Shown here one piece after another: positions 44,577-57,345 of a stretch of 64,000 nucleotides of DNA. The notes under the pieces were generated by a model. That model was not told where the DNA came from. It was given only the letters and a program-made list of their open reading frames with translations, and did no database searches. The translations under genes were made by a program, and so were the position numbers. This DNA comes from Telluria mixta (GTDB lineage: Bacteria; Pseudomonadota; Gammaproteobacteria; Burkholderiales; Burkholderiaceae_D). Each line of letters begins with the position of its first letter. Position 1 is the stretch's first letter. The DNA is taken from contig NZ_CP119520.1 of NCBI RefSeq assembly GCF_029223865.1, positions 4,588,001-4,652,000 on the forward strand, written 5' to 3'.

Positions 44577-46136
44577 ATGGGTGAACACGGCAAACGAATC
44601 GAGTGCGACGTCCTCGTCGTGGGCGGCGGCATCAACGGCGCCGGCATCGCGCGCGACGCGGCCGGCCGCGGCTTGCGCGTCGTGTTGTGCGAAAAGGACG
44701 ATCTCGCCCAGCACACGTCGTCCGCGTCGAGCAAGCTGATCCACGGCGGCCTGCGCTATCTGGAGCAATACCATTTCGGTCTCGTGCGCAAGGCGTTGGC
44801 GGAGCGCGAAGTGCTGCTCAAGAGCGCGCCGCACATCATCCGGCCGCTGCGCTTCCTGATGCCCCATGCGGCAGGGCAGCGTCCCGCCTGGATGATCCGC
44901 GCCGGCCTGTTCCTGTACGACCATCTCGCCCCGCGCGACTTCCTGCCGGGCTCAGGCATGGTCGCGTTGCGCGATCTCCCGGCCGGCCCCGCGCTGCAGC
45001 GCCGCTTCACGCGGGCGTTCGCGTATTCCGATGCCTGGGTCGACGATGCGCGCCTCGTCGTGCTGGCCGCCCTCGACGCGCGCGAACGGGGCGCGACGAT
45101 CCTCACGCGCACGCGCTGCGCACGTGTGCGGCGCGGCGCGCAACGCTGGGAGGCCGACCTGGAGGGCCCGGACGGCATCGTCCACGTGCACGCGCGCTGC
45201 CTCGTGAACGCGGCCGGGCCATGGGCCGGCAGCTTCCTGCACGCGACGGGTGCCGGGCCGGCGCGTCCGCTGCGGCTCGTGAAGGGCAGCCACATCGTCG
45301 TGCCGCGCCTGTTCGACGGCGACCAGGCGTTCCTGCTGCAACAGCCGGACGGGCGCATCGTGTTCGCGCTGCCGTACGAGGGCGCGTTCACGCTGGTCGG
45401 CACGACGGACGTCGACTACGACGCGCAGGACGTCGACCGCGTCGCCATCAGCCCCGCGGAGACGGCGTATCTGTGCGAGGCCGTGAACCGCTGCTTCGAG
45501 CGCCGCGTCGTCCCGGAAGACGTGGTGTGGAGTTACGCGGGTGTGCGGCCGCTGATCGACGACAACCACGGTAGCGCATCGTCCGCCAGCCGCGACTACC
45601 GCTTCGAACACGATACGGCCGGCGGTGCGCCGCTGCTGTCCGTGTTCGGGGGCAAGGTGACGACGTTCCGCAAGCTCGCGGAACAGGCCGTCGACTGGAT
45701 CGGGCCCATGCTGGGCCGCCACGTGCCGGCGTGGACGGCGCACGCCTGCCTGCCGGGCGGCGACTTGTACGGCAAGGAACCGGTCGCGCGCGCCGTGCTG
45801 GAATACGACGCATGGGTGCGTACGCGCCGCCAGCAATTCGCCTGGCTGCCCGACGGCCTGCTGGCGCGCTATGCCCGCAGCTACGGCACGCGCCTCGCCG
45901 CGCTGCTGGCGCATTGCCGCACGCGGGCCGATCTCGGTCAGGAAATCGTGGCCGGCCTGTACGAAGTCGAGGCGGACTATCTCGTGCGCCAGGAATGGGC
46001 CTGCAGCGCCGACGACATCCTGTGGCGCCGCACGAAACTGGGCCTGCACGTGGCGCCGGGCGCGGCACAGCGGCTCGACGCCTGGTTCGATGCGCGCCGG
46101 CGGAAATCCATGGCGTCCCATTTAACACGAGCTTAA
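44577..46136 (+). CDS. glpD: Aerobic glycerol-3-phosphate dehydrogenase
   Basis: A 519-residue FAD enzyme of the inner membrane surface that oxidises sn-glycerol-3-phosphate to dihydroxyacetone phosphate and reduces quinone. The FAD motif VVGGGINGAGIARDAAGRG is at residues 12-30, followed by the family signature SSASSKLIHGGLRYLE, with the C-terminal regulatory region typical of GlpD. No glpK, glpF or glpR is adjacent. Confidence 0.95.
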   Translation: MGEHGKRIECDVLVVGGGINGAGIARDAAGRGLRVVLCEKDDLAQHTSSASSKLIHGGLRYLEQYHFGLVRKALAEREVLLKSAPHIIRPLRFLMPHAAGQRPAWMIRAGLFLYDHLAPRDFLPGSGMVALRDLPAGPALQRRFTRAFAYSDAWVDDARLVVLAALDARERGATILTRTRCARVRRGAQRWEADLEGPDGIVHVHARCLVNAAGPWAGSFLHATGAGPARPLRLVKGSHIVVPRLFDGDQAFLLQQPDGRIVFALPYEGAFTLVGTTDVDYDAQDVDRVAISPAETAYLCEAVNRCFERRVVPEDVVWSYAGVRPLIDDNHGSASSASRDYRFEHDTAGGAPLLSVFGGKVTTFRKLAEQAVDWIGPMLGRHVPAWTAHACLPGGDLYGKEPVARAVLEYDAWVRTRRQQFAWLPDGLLARYARSYGTRLAALLAHCRTRADLGQEIVAGLYEVEADYLVRQEWACSADDILWRRTKLGLHVAPGAAQRLDAWFDARRRKSMASHLTRA

Positions 46137-46339
46137 TAATTTTTCTAGCGCACGATTGAACTGTTTGCGGAATGGAAGACGTATATACAACATTGTTAAA
46201 TTCTGTTTGCCTGTTCTCATGATTTCTACGAGGATTATTGCCGGGCTTTGTTACATCCGTGGCAACTCCTGGATATGGCGGCGGCCCATCACGACAAGCG
46301 CTGCGCAGCAGCAATAACGCTTACCTACGGAGAAATCAC

Positions 46340-47410
46340 ATGAGCAGGAATTTGTTGAAAATGGCTGTCGGCGCCGCCGTGCTGGCGATGTCCATGTCCA
46401 CCCAAGCCGCCGGCAACAACGGCGTCGTCGTCTCGGTCGCGCCCGAGAAGACATCGATGGGCAAGAGCGATGACGTGGTCGTGAAGGTCACCTTCACCAA
46501 TACTTCGGGCAGCCCGCAGTACGTGCTGAAGTCGCGCACGCCCTTCGAGGAGATCGAGGCGCCGCTGTTCGAGATCACCCGCGACGGCCAGCCCGTGCGC
46601 TACCTGGGTGCGATCGCCAAGCGTGGCGCGCCCACCGCCGCCGACTACTTCCTGCTCAAGCCCGGCGCGTCCTACACCGCAAAGGTCGAGCTGTCGGCGC
46701 TGTACGACATGGCCACCACGGGCGATTATGCGATCCGCTACAGGATCGGCAGCGGCAACGGCAGTGGCAAGGCCGGCGAAGAGCTGAAGTCCGAGGTGGC
46801 CAGCGTCTGGATCGACGGCGTTCGTCCGCGCGGATCGAGCGAGCAGACCAAGTCGCTGGCCGAGATGCAGGCCCAGGCCGGCGTGGTGACGGCGGCGGGC
46901 GGCGCCCTTTCCTTCACCAAGTGCACGGCCTCGCAGCAGGCCGACATCACCAACGCCGTATCGAGCGCGCTGGCCATGGCGACCAGCGGCGACGCCTACA
47001 TGGCGAAGGGCACGATGGGTACACGCTACACCAAGTGGTTCGGCGCCGTCGACAGCGGCCGCGTGGCGACCGTCAAGTCCCACTTCGCGGCGATCAAGGA
47101 TGCCTTCGCCACCAAGCCGATCACGGTCGATTGCGGCTGCAAGAAGACCTACTACGCCTATGTGTATCCGACGCAGCCCTACACCATCCACGTGTGCAAG
47201 GCCTTCTGGAGCGCGCCGATGACCGGCACCGATTCGAAAGGCGGCACCCTGGTGCACGAGATGAGCCACTTCAACGTGGTGGCAGGTACCGACGACTGGG
47301 TGTACGGCCAGTCGGGCGCGGCCAGCCTGGCAATCAGCAATCCGTCGCAGGCGATCGACAACGCCGACTCGCACGAGTACTTCGGCGAGAATACGCCGGC
47401 GCTTCAATAA
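46340..47410 (+). CDS. Secreted M35 (deuterolysin/aspzincin) metallopeptidase
   Basis: A 356-residue secreted protease, probably peptidyl-Lys-specific. A signal peptide ends at TQAA (residue 24). Residues 28-165 form a propeptide-like beta domain. The catalytic domain has zinc motif HEMSH with His306, Glu307 and His310 and the aspzincin third ligand Asp319 in GTDDWVYG. Cys195, Cys265, Cys267 and Cys286 can form disulphides. The start at MSRNLLK has CGGAGAAA upstream. It is convergent with a gene encoding a stand-alone copy of its N-terminal domain. Confidence 0.93.
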   Translation: MSRNLLKMAVGAAVLAMSMSTQAAGNNGVVVSVAPEKTSMGKSDDVVVKVTFTNTSGSPQYVLKSRTPFEEIEAPLFEITRDGQPVRYLGAIAKRGAPTAADYFLLKPGASYTAKVELSALYDMATTGDYAIRYRIGSGNGSGKAGEELKSEVASVWIDGVRPRGSSEQTKSLAEMQAQAGVVTAAGGALSFTKCTASQQADITNAVSSALAMATSGDAYMAKGTMGTRYTKWFGAVDSGRVATVKSHFAAIKDAFATKPITVDCGCKKTYYAYVYPTQPYTIHVCKAFWSAPMTGTDSKGGTLVHEMSHFNVVAGTDDWVYGQSGAASLAISNPSQAIDNADSHEYFGENTPALQ

Positions 47411-47417
47411 GCTTGAC

Positions 47418-47454
47418 CACGTGGGCGTGAGGCCGCGGGCCTCACGCCCACGTG
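47418..47454. terminator. Perfect 17-bp-stem bidirectional terminator
   Basis: CACGTGGGCGTGAGGCC, loop GCG, then its exact reverse complement. It lies 7 bp after the protease stop and 7 bp before the end of the convergent gene. The stem is very stable, but there is no T-tract on either side. Confidence 0.75.
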
Positions 47455-47461
47455 CCCACGT

Positions 47462-47944
47462 TCAGCGTCCGGTATGACTGAACGTCACCGGCCCGGTCGA
47501 CAGTTCAACCGCGGATTCCAGCTGGCGCACGTCCGCGAGCACCGCCCCCTGGTAGCGGATCACATAGGCATGCGTGCCCGGCTCGAAGGCATAGGCCCGC
47601 GTGATGTCGATGGTGTGCGTACGGGCCGAGTGCGGCGGCAGCTCGATGTAGTCGTCCAGCGTGAGGGCCGCGCGCTTGACCATGCGCCCGGTGTAGGGCA
47701 GCTCGGCGCCGCCGGGATGCCGGCGCAGATCAAACAAGCGCCGCGACAGTTCGGTATCGGCGGCAATCTCGCGCGGCAGGCCGATCCGGCGCTCGCCGCG
47801 GTTTTCGATCTTGAAGGTCACCAGCACCTTGCCATGCCTGGCGTCGACGCTCAGGCTCGCATGCACGTCCATCAATCGTTCTCCATCGGCGCCCGCGGCC
47901 GTCACGGCCCACAGCGCGGCGCCCAGCATCGTTCGTCGTCGCAT
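47462..47944 (-). CDS. Exported stand-alone homologue of the M35 protease N-domain
   Basis: A 160-residue protein with a probable signal peptide (MRRRTMLGAALW to about residue 19). The rest is beta-rich and aligns over about 95 residues with residues 47-135 of the adjacent M35 protease. Shared points include VTF near the start, LF followed by xxxR, a tyrosine-glycine turn, KRxAxTxxDY, LxPxxxxT and a final YxIRY. It has no zinc motif. In aspzincin toxins such as AsaP1 the propeptide keeps the enzyme inactive, so this free copy could inhibit or chaperone the protease. That role is inferred. Confidence 0.78.
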   Translation of the reverse strand: MRRRTMLGAALWAVTAAGADGERLMDVHASLSVDARHGKVLVTFKIENRGERRIGLPREIAADTELSRRLFDLRRHPGGAELPYTGRMVKRAALTLDDYIELPPHSARTHTIDITRAYAFEPGTHAYVIRYQGAVLADVRQLESAVELSTGPVTFSHTGR

Positions 47945-47983
47945 TGACGGCTCCTGTCGGGATGGGACGATTCTACTACCAGT

Positions 47984-50674
<2,691 letters not shown>

Positions 50675-50844
50675 GGAAATCCTATTGTGTATGTATGTCG
50701 GACCCGCGCGTGTTCGTGGGTTGGCGCGCGCGGCCAATCCGCCAATCTACGGTCAAACGGCGCGCACTGTCAAATGAGCAAATGGAGAGGAAAAGCGCAG
50801 GGATGCGCTATGATCGGCGGCGACAAACGACGAGGAGACGCTTG

Positions 50845-51468
50845 ATGAAACTGTACACGAGCACCCGCGCGCCGAACCCGCGCCGCGTCCTGATGTTCAT
50901 GGCCGAGAAAGGCATCACGGACATCACCACCGTGCAGGTCGACCTGGGCAAGGGCGAGCACCGCAGCGAGGCGTTCGCGGCGCTGAATCCGATGGCCCAG
51001 GTGCCCGTGCTGGAACTGCCCGACGGCCGCACGCTGGCCGAGACGCGCGCTATCTGTACTTGGCTGGAGGGTGTGTATCCGAACCCGAACCTGATGGGCG
51101 AGGACTTCGAGGAACGCGCGTTCATCGAGATGATGGACCGCCGCTGCGAGCTGCAGCTGTTCCTGCGCATCGCCAACTGCGTGCGCCACACGCATCCGGG
51201 CCTCGCGCCGCTGGAACAGCCGCAGTTTCCCGACTTCGGCGCGGCGCAGGGCGTCAAGATGCGCGAGACGGCGCACTGGCTCGACGGCGTGCTGGCGGAC
51301 CGCGATTACCTGGCGGGCGAGCGCTTCACGATCGCCGACATCACGGCGTTCTGCGCGCTGGAGTTCGCGCGCGGGTTGATGAAATTCCGGCCCTCGGACG
51401 AGGGCCTCGTGAATCTGCAGGCGTGGCGCGACCGGATCGCAGAGAGGCCGAGTGCTAAAGTAACGTAA
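50845..51468 (+). CDS. Glutathione S-transferase family protein
   Basis: A 207-residue GST with a thioredoxin-like N-terminal domain (ALNPMAQVPVLELPDG; ETRAI) and an all-alpha C-terminal domain (FTIADITAFCALEFAR). A GAGGAG ribosome-binding site fixes the start at MKLYTSTR. It is divergent from the aminopeptidase. A dispersed-type inverted-repeat element begins 2 bp after its stop. Confidence 0.92.
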   Translation: MKLYTSTRAPNPRRVLMFMAEKGITDITTVQVDLGKGEHRSEAFAALNPMAQVPVLELPDGRTLAETRAICTWLEGVYPNPNLMGEDFEERAFIEMMDRRCELQLFLRIANCVRHTHPGLAPLEQPQFPDFGAAQGVKMRETAHWLDGVLADRDYLAGERFTIADITAFCALEFARGLMKFRPSDEGLVNLQAWRDRIAERPSAKVT

Positions 51469-51469
51469 C

Positions 51470-51570
51470 CGTCGTTCCCGCGAAAGCGGGAACCCATACT
51501 GAGTTTCAGGATTTGATATCTGCGCGGCTCCGGAGCCTCAGTATGGATCCCCGCCTGCGCGGGATGACGG
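51470..51570. repeat. Palindromic dispersed-type repeat (REP/MITE-like)
   Basis: A 101-bp element with imperfect 34-bp inverted arms (51470-51503 and 51537-51570) that end inward in CATACTGAG and CTCAGTATG. Each arm has its own CCCGC/GCGGG hairpin. This CGTTCCCGCGAAAGCGGGAA type is widespread in proteobacterial intergenic regions. It separates the GST from the convergent CheR-like gene and may stop transcription both ways. No second copy was noticed in the window. Confidence 0.8.
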
Positions 51571-51577
51571 CTTGATA

Positions 51578-52432
51578 CTAACCGACCCTCTTGTACCACG
51601 GCCGATCCCCCTCGATCGCCTGGTACGTGCCCGCATACGCATCCGACACCGCCAGCGGCCGGTCCAGGCACAGCACGCCGAAGCGCGCGAGGCTGTCGTG
51701 GAACAGCCGCAGCACCCTCTGGCGCAGCACGGGCCCGAAGTCGGACAGCGCGCCGCAGCACAGGATCGCCTGGAATTCGTTGAACGACGCATCCGTCACG
51801 AGGCTGTACTGCGACCACGTGATGCGCCGGCGCAGCTGCGGCTGCAGGCGCGCCTGGCCGTCGCGCACTTCGAAATACGTCGACAGCGCGGCATGGCCGC
51901 CGCTGGCCGCGTAGCGGGTCTGCGCCGCGTCCAGCTCGGCCACGGGCAGCCAGGCGTCCTGCATGTCGGCCACCAGTTCCTCGTTGGCGAGCGTCGCGTG
52001 GATGTCCAGCTTGCCCAGCACGCCTTCTTCCGCCAGCACGATGGCCAGGCCCCACGCTTCGCCGACCCCGGCGCATTCCGCCAGCCACACGCGCGGCACG
52101 GGCCACGCGCGCAGCGCCGGCGCCAGCACCGTACGCAGGCGTTGCGTGTGGCCCGTGTTCTCGAACAGGTCGACGGGTTGCGGCGCCAGCGTACGCAGCA
52201 GTGCGGACGCCGCGGCCGGGTGGTGCAAGACCTTTTCCTGCAGGCCGGACAGCGTGGCGGCACCATGCGCGCGCATGGCGTCGGCCAGCCGCCGGCGCAG
52301 GTAGGCCCGGTCGTAGCCACGGAACTCGTGGCCGAAGCGCTGGAACAGCGCCTCCAGCAGCAGCTCCGTCTCCAGTTCCTCGACGGCCAGCCCGGCCGCG
52401 AGGCCGGTCCAGGTACTTGATGCCGTGGTCAT
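51578..52432 (-). CDS. CheR-like methyltransferase-fold protein, degenerate SAM site
   Basis: A 284-residue protein with the CheR layout: an N-terminal helical domain (to about residue 75) and a Rossmann domain. The catalytic-site signatures are altered. The usual TxFFRD region reads VDLFENTG, motif I GEEPYS reads GVGEAWGL (residues 122-129), the ATDID acidic loop reads ATLANEE, and CRNVLIYF reads CCGALSDF. SAM binding is therefore doubtful. Its ATG shares one base with the TGA of the giant hybrid kinase upstream, so the two are co-translated and it may act as a scaffold for that kinase. Confidence 0.8.
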   Translation of the reverse strand: MTTASSTWTGLAAGLAVEELETELLLEALFQRFGHEFRGYDRAYLRRRLADAMRAHGAATLSGLQEKVLHHPAAASALLRTLAPQPVDLFENTGHTQRLRTVLAPALRAWPVPRVWLAECAGVGEAWGLAIVLAEEGVLGKLDIHATLANEELVADMQDAWLPVAELDAAQTRYAASGGHAALSTYFEVRDGQARLQPQLRRRITWSQYSLVTDASFNEFQAILCCGALSDFGPVLRQRVLRLFHDSLARFGVLCLDRPLAVSDAYAGTYQAIEGDRPWYKRVG

Positions 52433-55400
52433 CAGTGCAACCACACCCGCATCATCGACAACAGCTGGGCCACGTCGACCGGCTTGGTGATGTAGTCGGA
52501 CGCGCCCGCGGCGATGCACTTGTCGCGGTCACCCTTCATCGCCTTCGCGGTCAGCGTGATGATCGGCAGCGACTTGAATTTCGGGATGCGGCGGATGGCG
52601 CGCATCGTGTCGTAGCCGTCCATCTCCGGCATCATGATGTCCATGAGGACGATCTCGATGGTCGGATCCTTTTCCAGCACCTCGATGCCGTCGCGGCCGT
52701 TCTCGGCGAACAGCACCTGCATCTGCTGGCGCTCCAGCAGCGACGACAGCGCGAAGATGTTGCGCAGGTCATCGTCGACGATCAGCACCTTGCGTCCCGC
52801 GAGGCCGCCGTCCGCCGCGTGGATCTCTTCCAGCATGCGGCGCTGCGTTTCCGGCAGGCTGGCCTGCGAGCGGTGCAGGAACAGGGCCGTCTCGTCCAGC
52901 AGGCGTTCCGGCGAGCGCGCATCCTTGACGACGATGGTCTTGGCGTAGCGCTTCAACTTCGTGACCTCCTTGCGCGACAGTTCCTGCGCCGTGTAGATCA
53001 CGATCGGCAGGTCGCGCAGGGCCTGCTGCTTGCCGATCTGGTCGAGCAGGTCGAAGCCGGAGATGTCGGGCAGGGTCAGGTCCAGCACCATGCAGTCGAA
53101 GTGCTGCTGCGCCAGCGCCTCCAGCGCCGTCTTGCCGTCTTCCGCCGTCACGATGCGCACGTCGGAATCGCCGATCAGGCCCACGATCGATTCGCGCTGG
53201 GCCATGTCGTCTTCCACGACGAGCAGGCTGCGTTTACCGCCCATCAGGAATTTCTGGATGCGCTTGAATTCCTCCTGCAGCATCTCGCGGCTCACGGGCT
53301 TGTTGATGTACGAGATGGCGCCCTGGCGCAGCGCGCGTTCGCGCTCGCGCAGCGACGACATCACGTGCACCGGGATATGGCGCGTGCTCGGGTCGCGTTT
53401 CAGGCGGTCGAGCACCGTGAAGCCGTCGATATCGGGCAGGTCGATGTCGAGCAGGATCGCGGACGGCAGGTAATCGCGCGCCAGCGACAGCGCGGAATCG
53501 CCGCGATGCGTGACGATGCCCTTGAAGTTCTTTTCGCGGGCGAATTCGAGCAGGGTCTTGGCGAAGCGCTCGTCGTCCTCGACGATCAGCACGGACGGGT
53601 CGCCCGGCACGATCAGGCCGCGGTCGTCCAGCATGGCCGCGTATTCGACCAGACTGCCGGACGGGTCGGGCAGGGTGACGCTGGTGACCGCTTCCGGCTC
53701 CGCTTCCAGCAGCATCGTCGGTGCCGGCAGGGCCGACGGTTGCGGCTGCGGCGGGGCGAGGCGTGCCGGTTGCGGCTGGCGGGTCTGTTCGTAGTTGATG
53801 AAGCCCGCGCGGTTGTACGGCAGGTACAGGGTGAACGTGGAACCGATGTTGACGGTGGACTCCACGCGGATTTCGCCGCCCAGCAGGCGCGCCAGTTCGC
53901 GCGAGATCGACAGGCCCAGGCCCGTGCCGCCGTACTTGCGGGCGGTGGAACCGTCGGCCTGCTGGAACGCTTCGAAGATCAGCTGCAGCTTGTCGGCCGG
54001 GATGCCCACGCCGGTATCGCGCACGGAGAACGCCAGCACGGCGTCCGCATGCAGCAGGTGCGGGTGGTCGGCCGTCCAGCCGCTCGTCACGAGGCTGATC
54101 GTCAGCGACACGTTGCCGTGGCTGGTGAACTTGAACGCGTTCGACAGCAGGTTCTTGAGGACCTGCTGCAGGCGCGTCGTGTCGGTCATGACGGCGGTCG
54201 GCAGGTTCTCCGCCAGCTCCACCGCGAAGCCCAGGTGCTTCGCCTCGGCCATGTGGCGGAACGTGCGGTCCACGTAGTTGCGCAGGTTCGAGAAGCGGTA
54301 TTCCGACACGTCCAGCGTGACCGTACCCGACTCGATCTTCGACAGGTCGAGAATGTCGTTAATGAGCGTCAGCAGATCGGAGCCGGAGCCGTGGATCGTC
54401 TTCGCGAATTCCACCTGCTTGGACGACAGGTTGCCTTCCGGGTTGTCGGACAGCTGCTGCGCGAGGATCAGCAGCGAGTTCAAAGGCGTACGCAGCTCGT
54501 GCGACATATTGGCCAGGAACTCCGACTTGTACTTCGAGGACAGCGCCAGCTGGGTCGCCTTTTCTTCCAGCGCCAGCTTCGCCTGTTCCACCTCGCGGTT
54601 CTTGCGCTCCACCTCGATGTTCTGCTCGGACAGCAGGCGCGCCTTTTCCGCCAGTTCCTGGTTCGTTTGCTGCAGTTCCTGCGCCAGCGACTGCGACTGG
54701 GTCAGCAGCGATTCCGTGCGGCTGTTCGCCTCGATCGTGTTCAGCACGACGCCGATGGATTCCATCAGCTGGTCGAGGAAGGAGAGGTGGGTTTCGGTGA
54801 AGCGGTCCAGCGACGCGATCTCGATGACGGCCTTGACCTGCTGTTCGAACAGGATCGGCAGCACGACGATGTTGGTCGGCGGCGCGGAACCGAGGCCGGA
54901 CGACACGACGATGTAGTCGCGCGGGACGTCCGTCAGCCAGATGCGGGTCTTCTCCAGCGCGCACTGGCCGACGAGGCCTTCGCCCGGCAGGAACGACGTC
55001 GGCAGTTTTCTGCTCGACCGGTAGCCGTACGACGCGATCATGCGCAGGCGCGCGTCGGCTTCCTGCGAATCCATCATGTAGAACACGCCGTGGTGCGCCG
55101 AGACCAGCGGTGCCAGCTCGGACAGGATCAGCTTCGTCACCGCCTGCAGGTCGCGCTGGCCCTGCAGCAGGCGGGTGAAGCGCGCCAGGTTGGTCTTCAG
55201 CCAGTCCTGCTGCGCGTTCTTCTGCGTCGTCTCCTTCAGGTTGCGGATCATCTCGTTGATGTTGTCCTTCAGGTAGGACACCTCGCCGCGCGCTTCCACC
55301 TGGATGGAACGCGAGAGGTCGCCACGCGTCACCGCCGTCGCCACTTCACCGATCGCGCGCATCTGGTTCGTCAGGTTTGCCGCAAGCTGGTTGACGTTCT

Positions 55401-57345
55401 CCGTCAAGTCCTTCCACGTACCCGCGACACCCGACACGTTCGCCTGGCCGCCCAGCTTGCCTTCCGTACCCACCTCGCGCGCCACGCGGGTCACTTCCGA
55501 TGCGAACGAGGACAACTGGTCCACCATCACGTTGATGGTGTCCTTCAGTTCGAGAATCTCGCCCTTCACGTCCACGGTGATCTTCTTCGACAGGTCGCCG
55601 CGCGCCACGGCGGTGGTCACCGCCGCGATGTTACGCACCTGGCCCGTCAGGTTCGATGCCATGAAGTTCACGTTGTCGGTGAGGTCTTTCCAGGTACCGC
55701 CGACGCCCGGCACGTACGCCTGGCCGCCCAGCTTACCTTCCGTACCCACCTCACGCGCCACGCGGGTCACCTCCGATGCGAACGAGGACAGCTGGTCCAC
55801 CATCACGTTGATGGTGTTCTTCAGTTCCAGAATCTCGCCCTTCACGTCCACCGTGATCTTCTTGGACAGGTCGCCGTTCGCCACGGCGGTCGTCACGTCC
55901 GCGATGTTACGCACCTGCGCCGTCAGGTTACCCGCCATCGAGTTCACGCCGTCCGTCAGGTCTTTCCACGTACCCGCGACGCCCGGCACGTTCGCCTGGC
56001 CGCCCAGCTTGCCCTCGGTACCCACTTCGCGGGCCACGCGCGTCACCTCGGACGCGAAGGAGTTCAGCTGGTCCACCATCACGTTGATGGTGTTCTTCAG
56101 TTCGAGGATCTCGCCCTTCACGTCCACCGTGATCTTCTTCGACAAGTCGCCGTTCGCCACGGCGGTCGTCACGTCCGCGATGTTACGCACCTGGCCCGTG
56201 AGGTTACCCGCCATCGAGTTCACGGAGTCGGTCAAGTCCTTCCACGTGCCCGCGACGCCTTTCACCATTGCCTGGCCGCCGAGTTTACCTTCCGTACCGA
56301 CCTCCCTTGCGACGCGGGTCACCTCCGATGCGAACGAGGACAGCTGGTCCACCATCACGTTGATGGTGTTTTTAAGCTCGAGGATCTCGCCCTTCACGTC
56401 CACGGTAATCTTTTTACCGAGGTCGCCGTTCGCCACCGCGGTCGTCACCGCCGCGATGTTACGCACCTGGCCCGTGAGGTTGGACGCCATGAAGTTCACG
56501 TTGTCGGTCAAGTCCTTCCACGTGCCCGCGACGCCGGGCACGTAGGCCTGGCCGCCGAGCTTGCCTTCCGTACCGACCTCCCTCGCCACACGGGTCACCT
56601 CGGACGCGAAGGAGCGGAGCTGGTCCACCATCACGTTGATGGTGTCCTTCAGCTGCAGGATCTCGCCGCGCACGTCCACCGTGATCTTCTTCGACAAGTC
56701 GCCGTTCGCCACGGCGGTGGTCACCTCCGCGATGTTACGCACCTGCGACGTGAGGTTACCCGCCATCGAGTTCACGGAGTCCGTCAAGTCCTTCCACGTG
56801 CCCGCGACGCCCGGGACATATGCCTGGCCGCCCAGCTTACCTTCCGTACCGACTTCCCGCGCCACGCGCGTCACCTCGGACGAGAACGACGACAGCTGTT
56901 CCACCATCGTGTTCGCGGTGGTCGCCGCGCGCAGGTATTGGCCCTTCAGCGGGTGGCCGTCGACTTCCAGCGCCATCGTCTGCGACAGGTCGCCCTTCGC
57001 GACGGCGCCGATGACGCGCGCCATTTCCGTCGTCGGGCGCACGAGGTCGTCGATCAGCGTATTGACCGAGCTGATGATGGTCGACCAGCCGCCCACGACA
57101 CCGGGCACGGAGGCGCGCTGCGTCAGGTGGCCTTCGCGGCCCACGACGCGCGACACTTCCGTGACCGCCTCGACCATCTTTTCCTTGGTCTCGATGATGT
57201 CGTTCAGGGTATCGGCGATCTTGCCGGACACGCCGGTCCAGTCGGACGGCATGCGTACCGAGAAGTCGCCTTTTTTCAGCGCCATCAGCGTGGACAGCAA
57301 CAGCTTGACGTCGAGCTGTTCGGCCATGTCGGTCATGTTATTCAT
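52432..57345 (-). CDS. Giant multi-HAMP hybrid histidine kinase with three receivers
   Basis: A 1637-residue cytosolic hybrid kinase resembling the group III (Nik1/Os-1) layout. Residues 1-150 carry divergent HAMP units, and about 155-706 carry six 92-residue HAMP repeats with [23 protein letters not shown] domain follows (about 730-880), a coiled coil, HisKA with His949 in [13 protein letters not shown], a HATPase, and three receiver domains at about 1240-1355, 1370-1485 and 1510-1630 (the last with [14 protein letters not shown]). No transmembrane segment is present. HAMP arrays in this group sense osmotic or mechanical stress. It is co-translated with a CheR-like protein. Confidence 0.94.
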   Translation of the reverse strand: MNNMTDMAEQLDVKLLLSTLMALKKGDFSVRMPSDWTGVSGKIADTLNDIIETKEKMVEAVTEVSRVVGREGHLTQRASVPGVVGGWSTIISSVNTLIDDLVRPTTEMARVIGAVAKGDLSQTMALEVDGHPLKGQYLRAATTANTMVEQLSSFSSEVTRVAREVGTEGKLGGQAYVPGVAGTWKDLTDSVNSMAGNLTSQVRNIAEVTTAVANGDLSKKITVDVRGEILQLKDTINVMVDQLRSFASEVTRVAREVGTEGKLGGQAYVPGVAGTWKDLTDNVNFMASNLTGQVRNIAAVTTAVANGDLGKKITVDVKGEILELKNTINVMVDQLSSFASEVTRVAREVGTEGKLGGQAMVKGVAGTWKDLTDSVNSMAGNLTGQVRNIADVTTAVANGDLSKKITVDVKGEILELKNTINVMVDQLNSFASEVTRVAREVGTEGKLGGQANVPGVAGTWKDLTDGVNSMAGNLTAQVRNIADVTTAVANGDLSKKITVDVKGEILELKNTINVMVDQLSSFASEVTRVAREVGTEGKLGGQAYVPGVGGTWKDLTDNVNFMASNLTGQVRNIAAVTTAVARGDLSKKITVDVKGEILELKDTINVMVDQLSSFASEVTRVAREVGTEGKLGGQANVSGVAGTWKDLTENVNQLAANLTNQMRAIGEVATAVTRGDLSRSIQVEARGEVSYLKDNINEMIRNLKETTQKNAQQDWLKTNLARFTRLLQGQRDLQAVTKLILSELAPLVSAHHGVFYMMDSQEADARLRMIASYGYRSSRKLPTSFLPGEGLVGQCALEKTRIWLTDVPRDYIVVSSGLGSAPPTNIVVLPILFEQQVKAVIEIASLDRFTETHLSFLDQLMESIGVVLNTIEANSRTESLLTQSQSLAQELQQTNQELAEKARLLSEQNIEVERKNREVEQAKLALEEKATQLALSSKYKSEFLANMSHELRTPLNSLLILAQQLSDNPEGNLSSKQVEFAKTIHGSGSDLLTLINDILDLSKIESGTVTLDVSEYRFSNLRNYVDRTFRHMAEAKHLGFAVELAENLPTAVMTDTTRLQQVLKNLLSNAFKFTSHGNVSLTISLVTSGWTADHPHLLHADAVLAFSVRDTGVGIPADKLQLIFEAFQQADGSTARKYGGTGLGLSISRELARLLGGEIRVESTVNIGSTFTLYLPYNRAGFINYEQTRQPQPARLAPPQPQPSALPAPTMLLEAEPEAVTSVTLPDPSGSLVEYAAMLDDRGLIVPGDPSVLIVEDDERFAKTLLEFAREKNFKGIVTHRGDSALSLARDYLPSAILLDIDLPDIDGFTVLDRLKRDPSTRHIPVHVMSSLRERERALRQGAISYINKPVSREMLQEEFKRIQKFLMGGKRSLLVVEDDMAQRESIVGLIGDSDVRIVTAEDGKTALEALAQQHFDCMVLDLTLPDISGFDLLDQIGKQQALRDLPIVIYTAQELSRKEVTKLKRYAKTIVVKDARSPERLLDETALFLHRSQASLPETQRRMLEEIHAADGGLAGRKVLIVDDDLRNIFALSSLLERQQMQVLFAENGRDGIEVLEKDPTIEIVLMDIMMPEMDGYDTMRAIRRIPKFKSLPIITLTAKAMKGDRDKCIAAGASDYITKPVDVAQLLSMMRVWLH
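55228..56883 (-). repeat. Six tandem 276-bp repeats encoding HAMP units
   Basis: Within the giant kinase gene, the CTTCCGTACC block recurs at 55461, 55737, 56013, 56289, 56565 and 56841, an exact period of 276 bp (92 codons). Neighbouring units are almost identical in DNA as well as protein, with small changes such as AYVPG, AMVKG, ANVPG and ANVSG. The near-identity points to duplication or gene conversion. Confidence 0.9.

Noticed and set aside
51306..52106. A 266-codon minus-strand frame spanning the palindromic repeat
   Set aside because: It joins shadow frames of the CheR-like and GST genes through the repeat; the RHPAQAGIH segment is the usual chance translation of such repeats.
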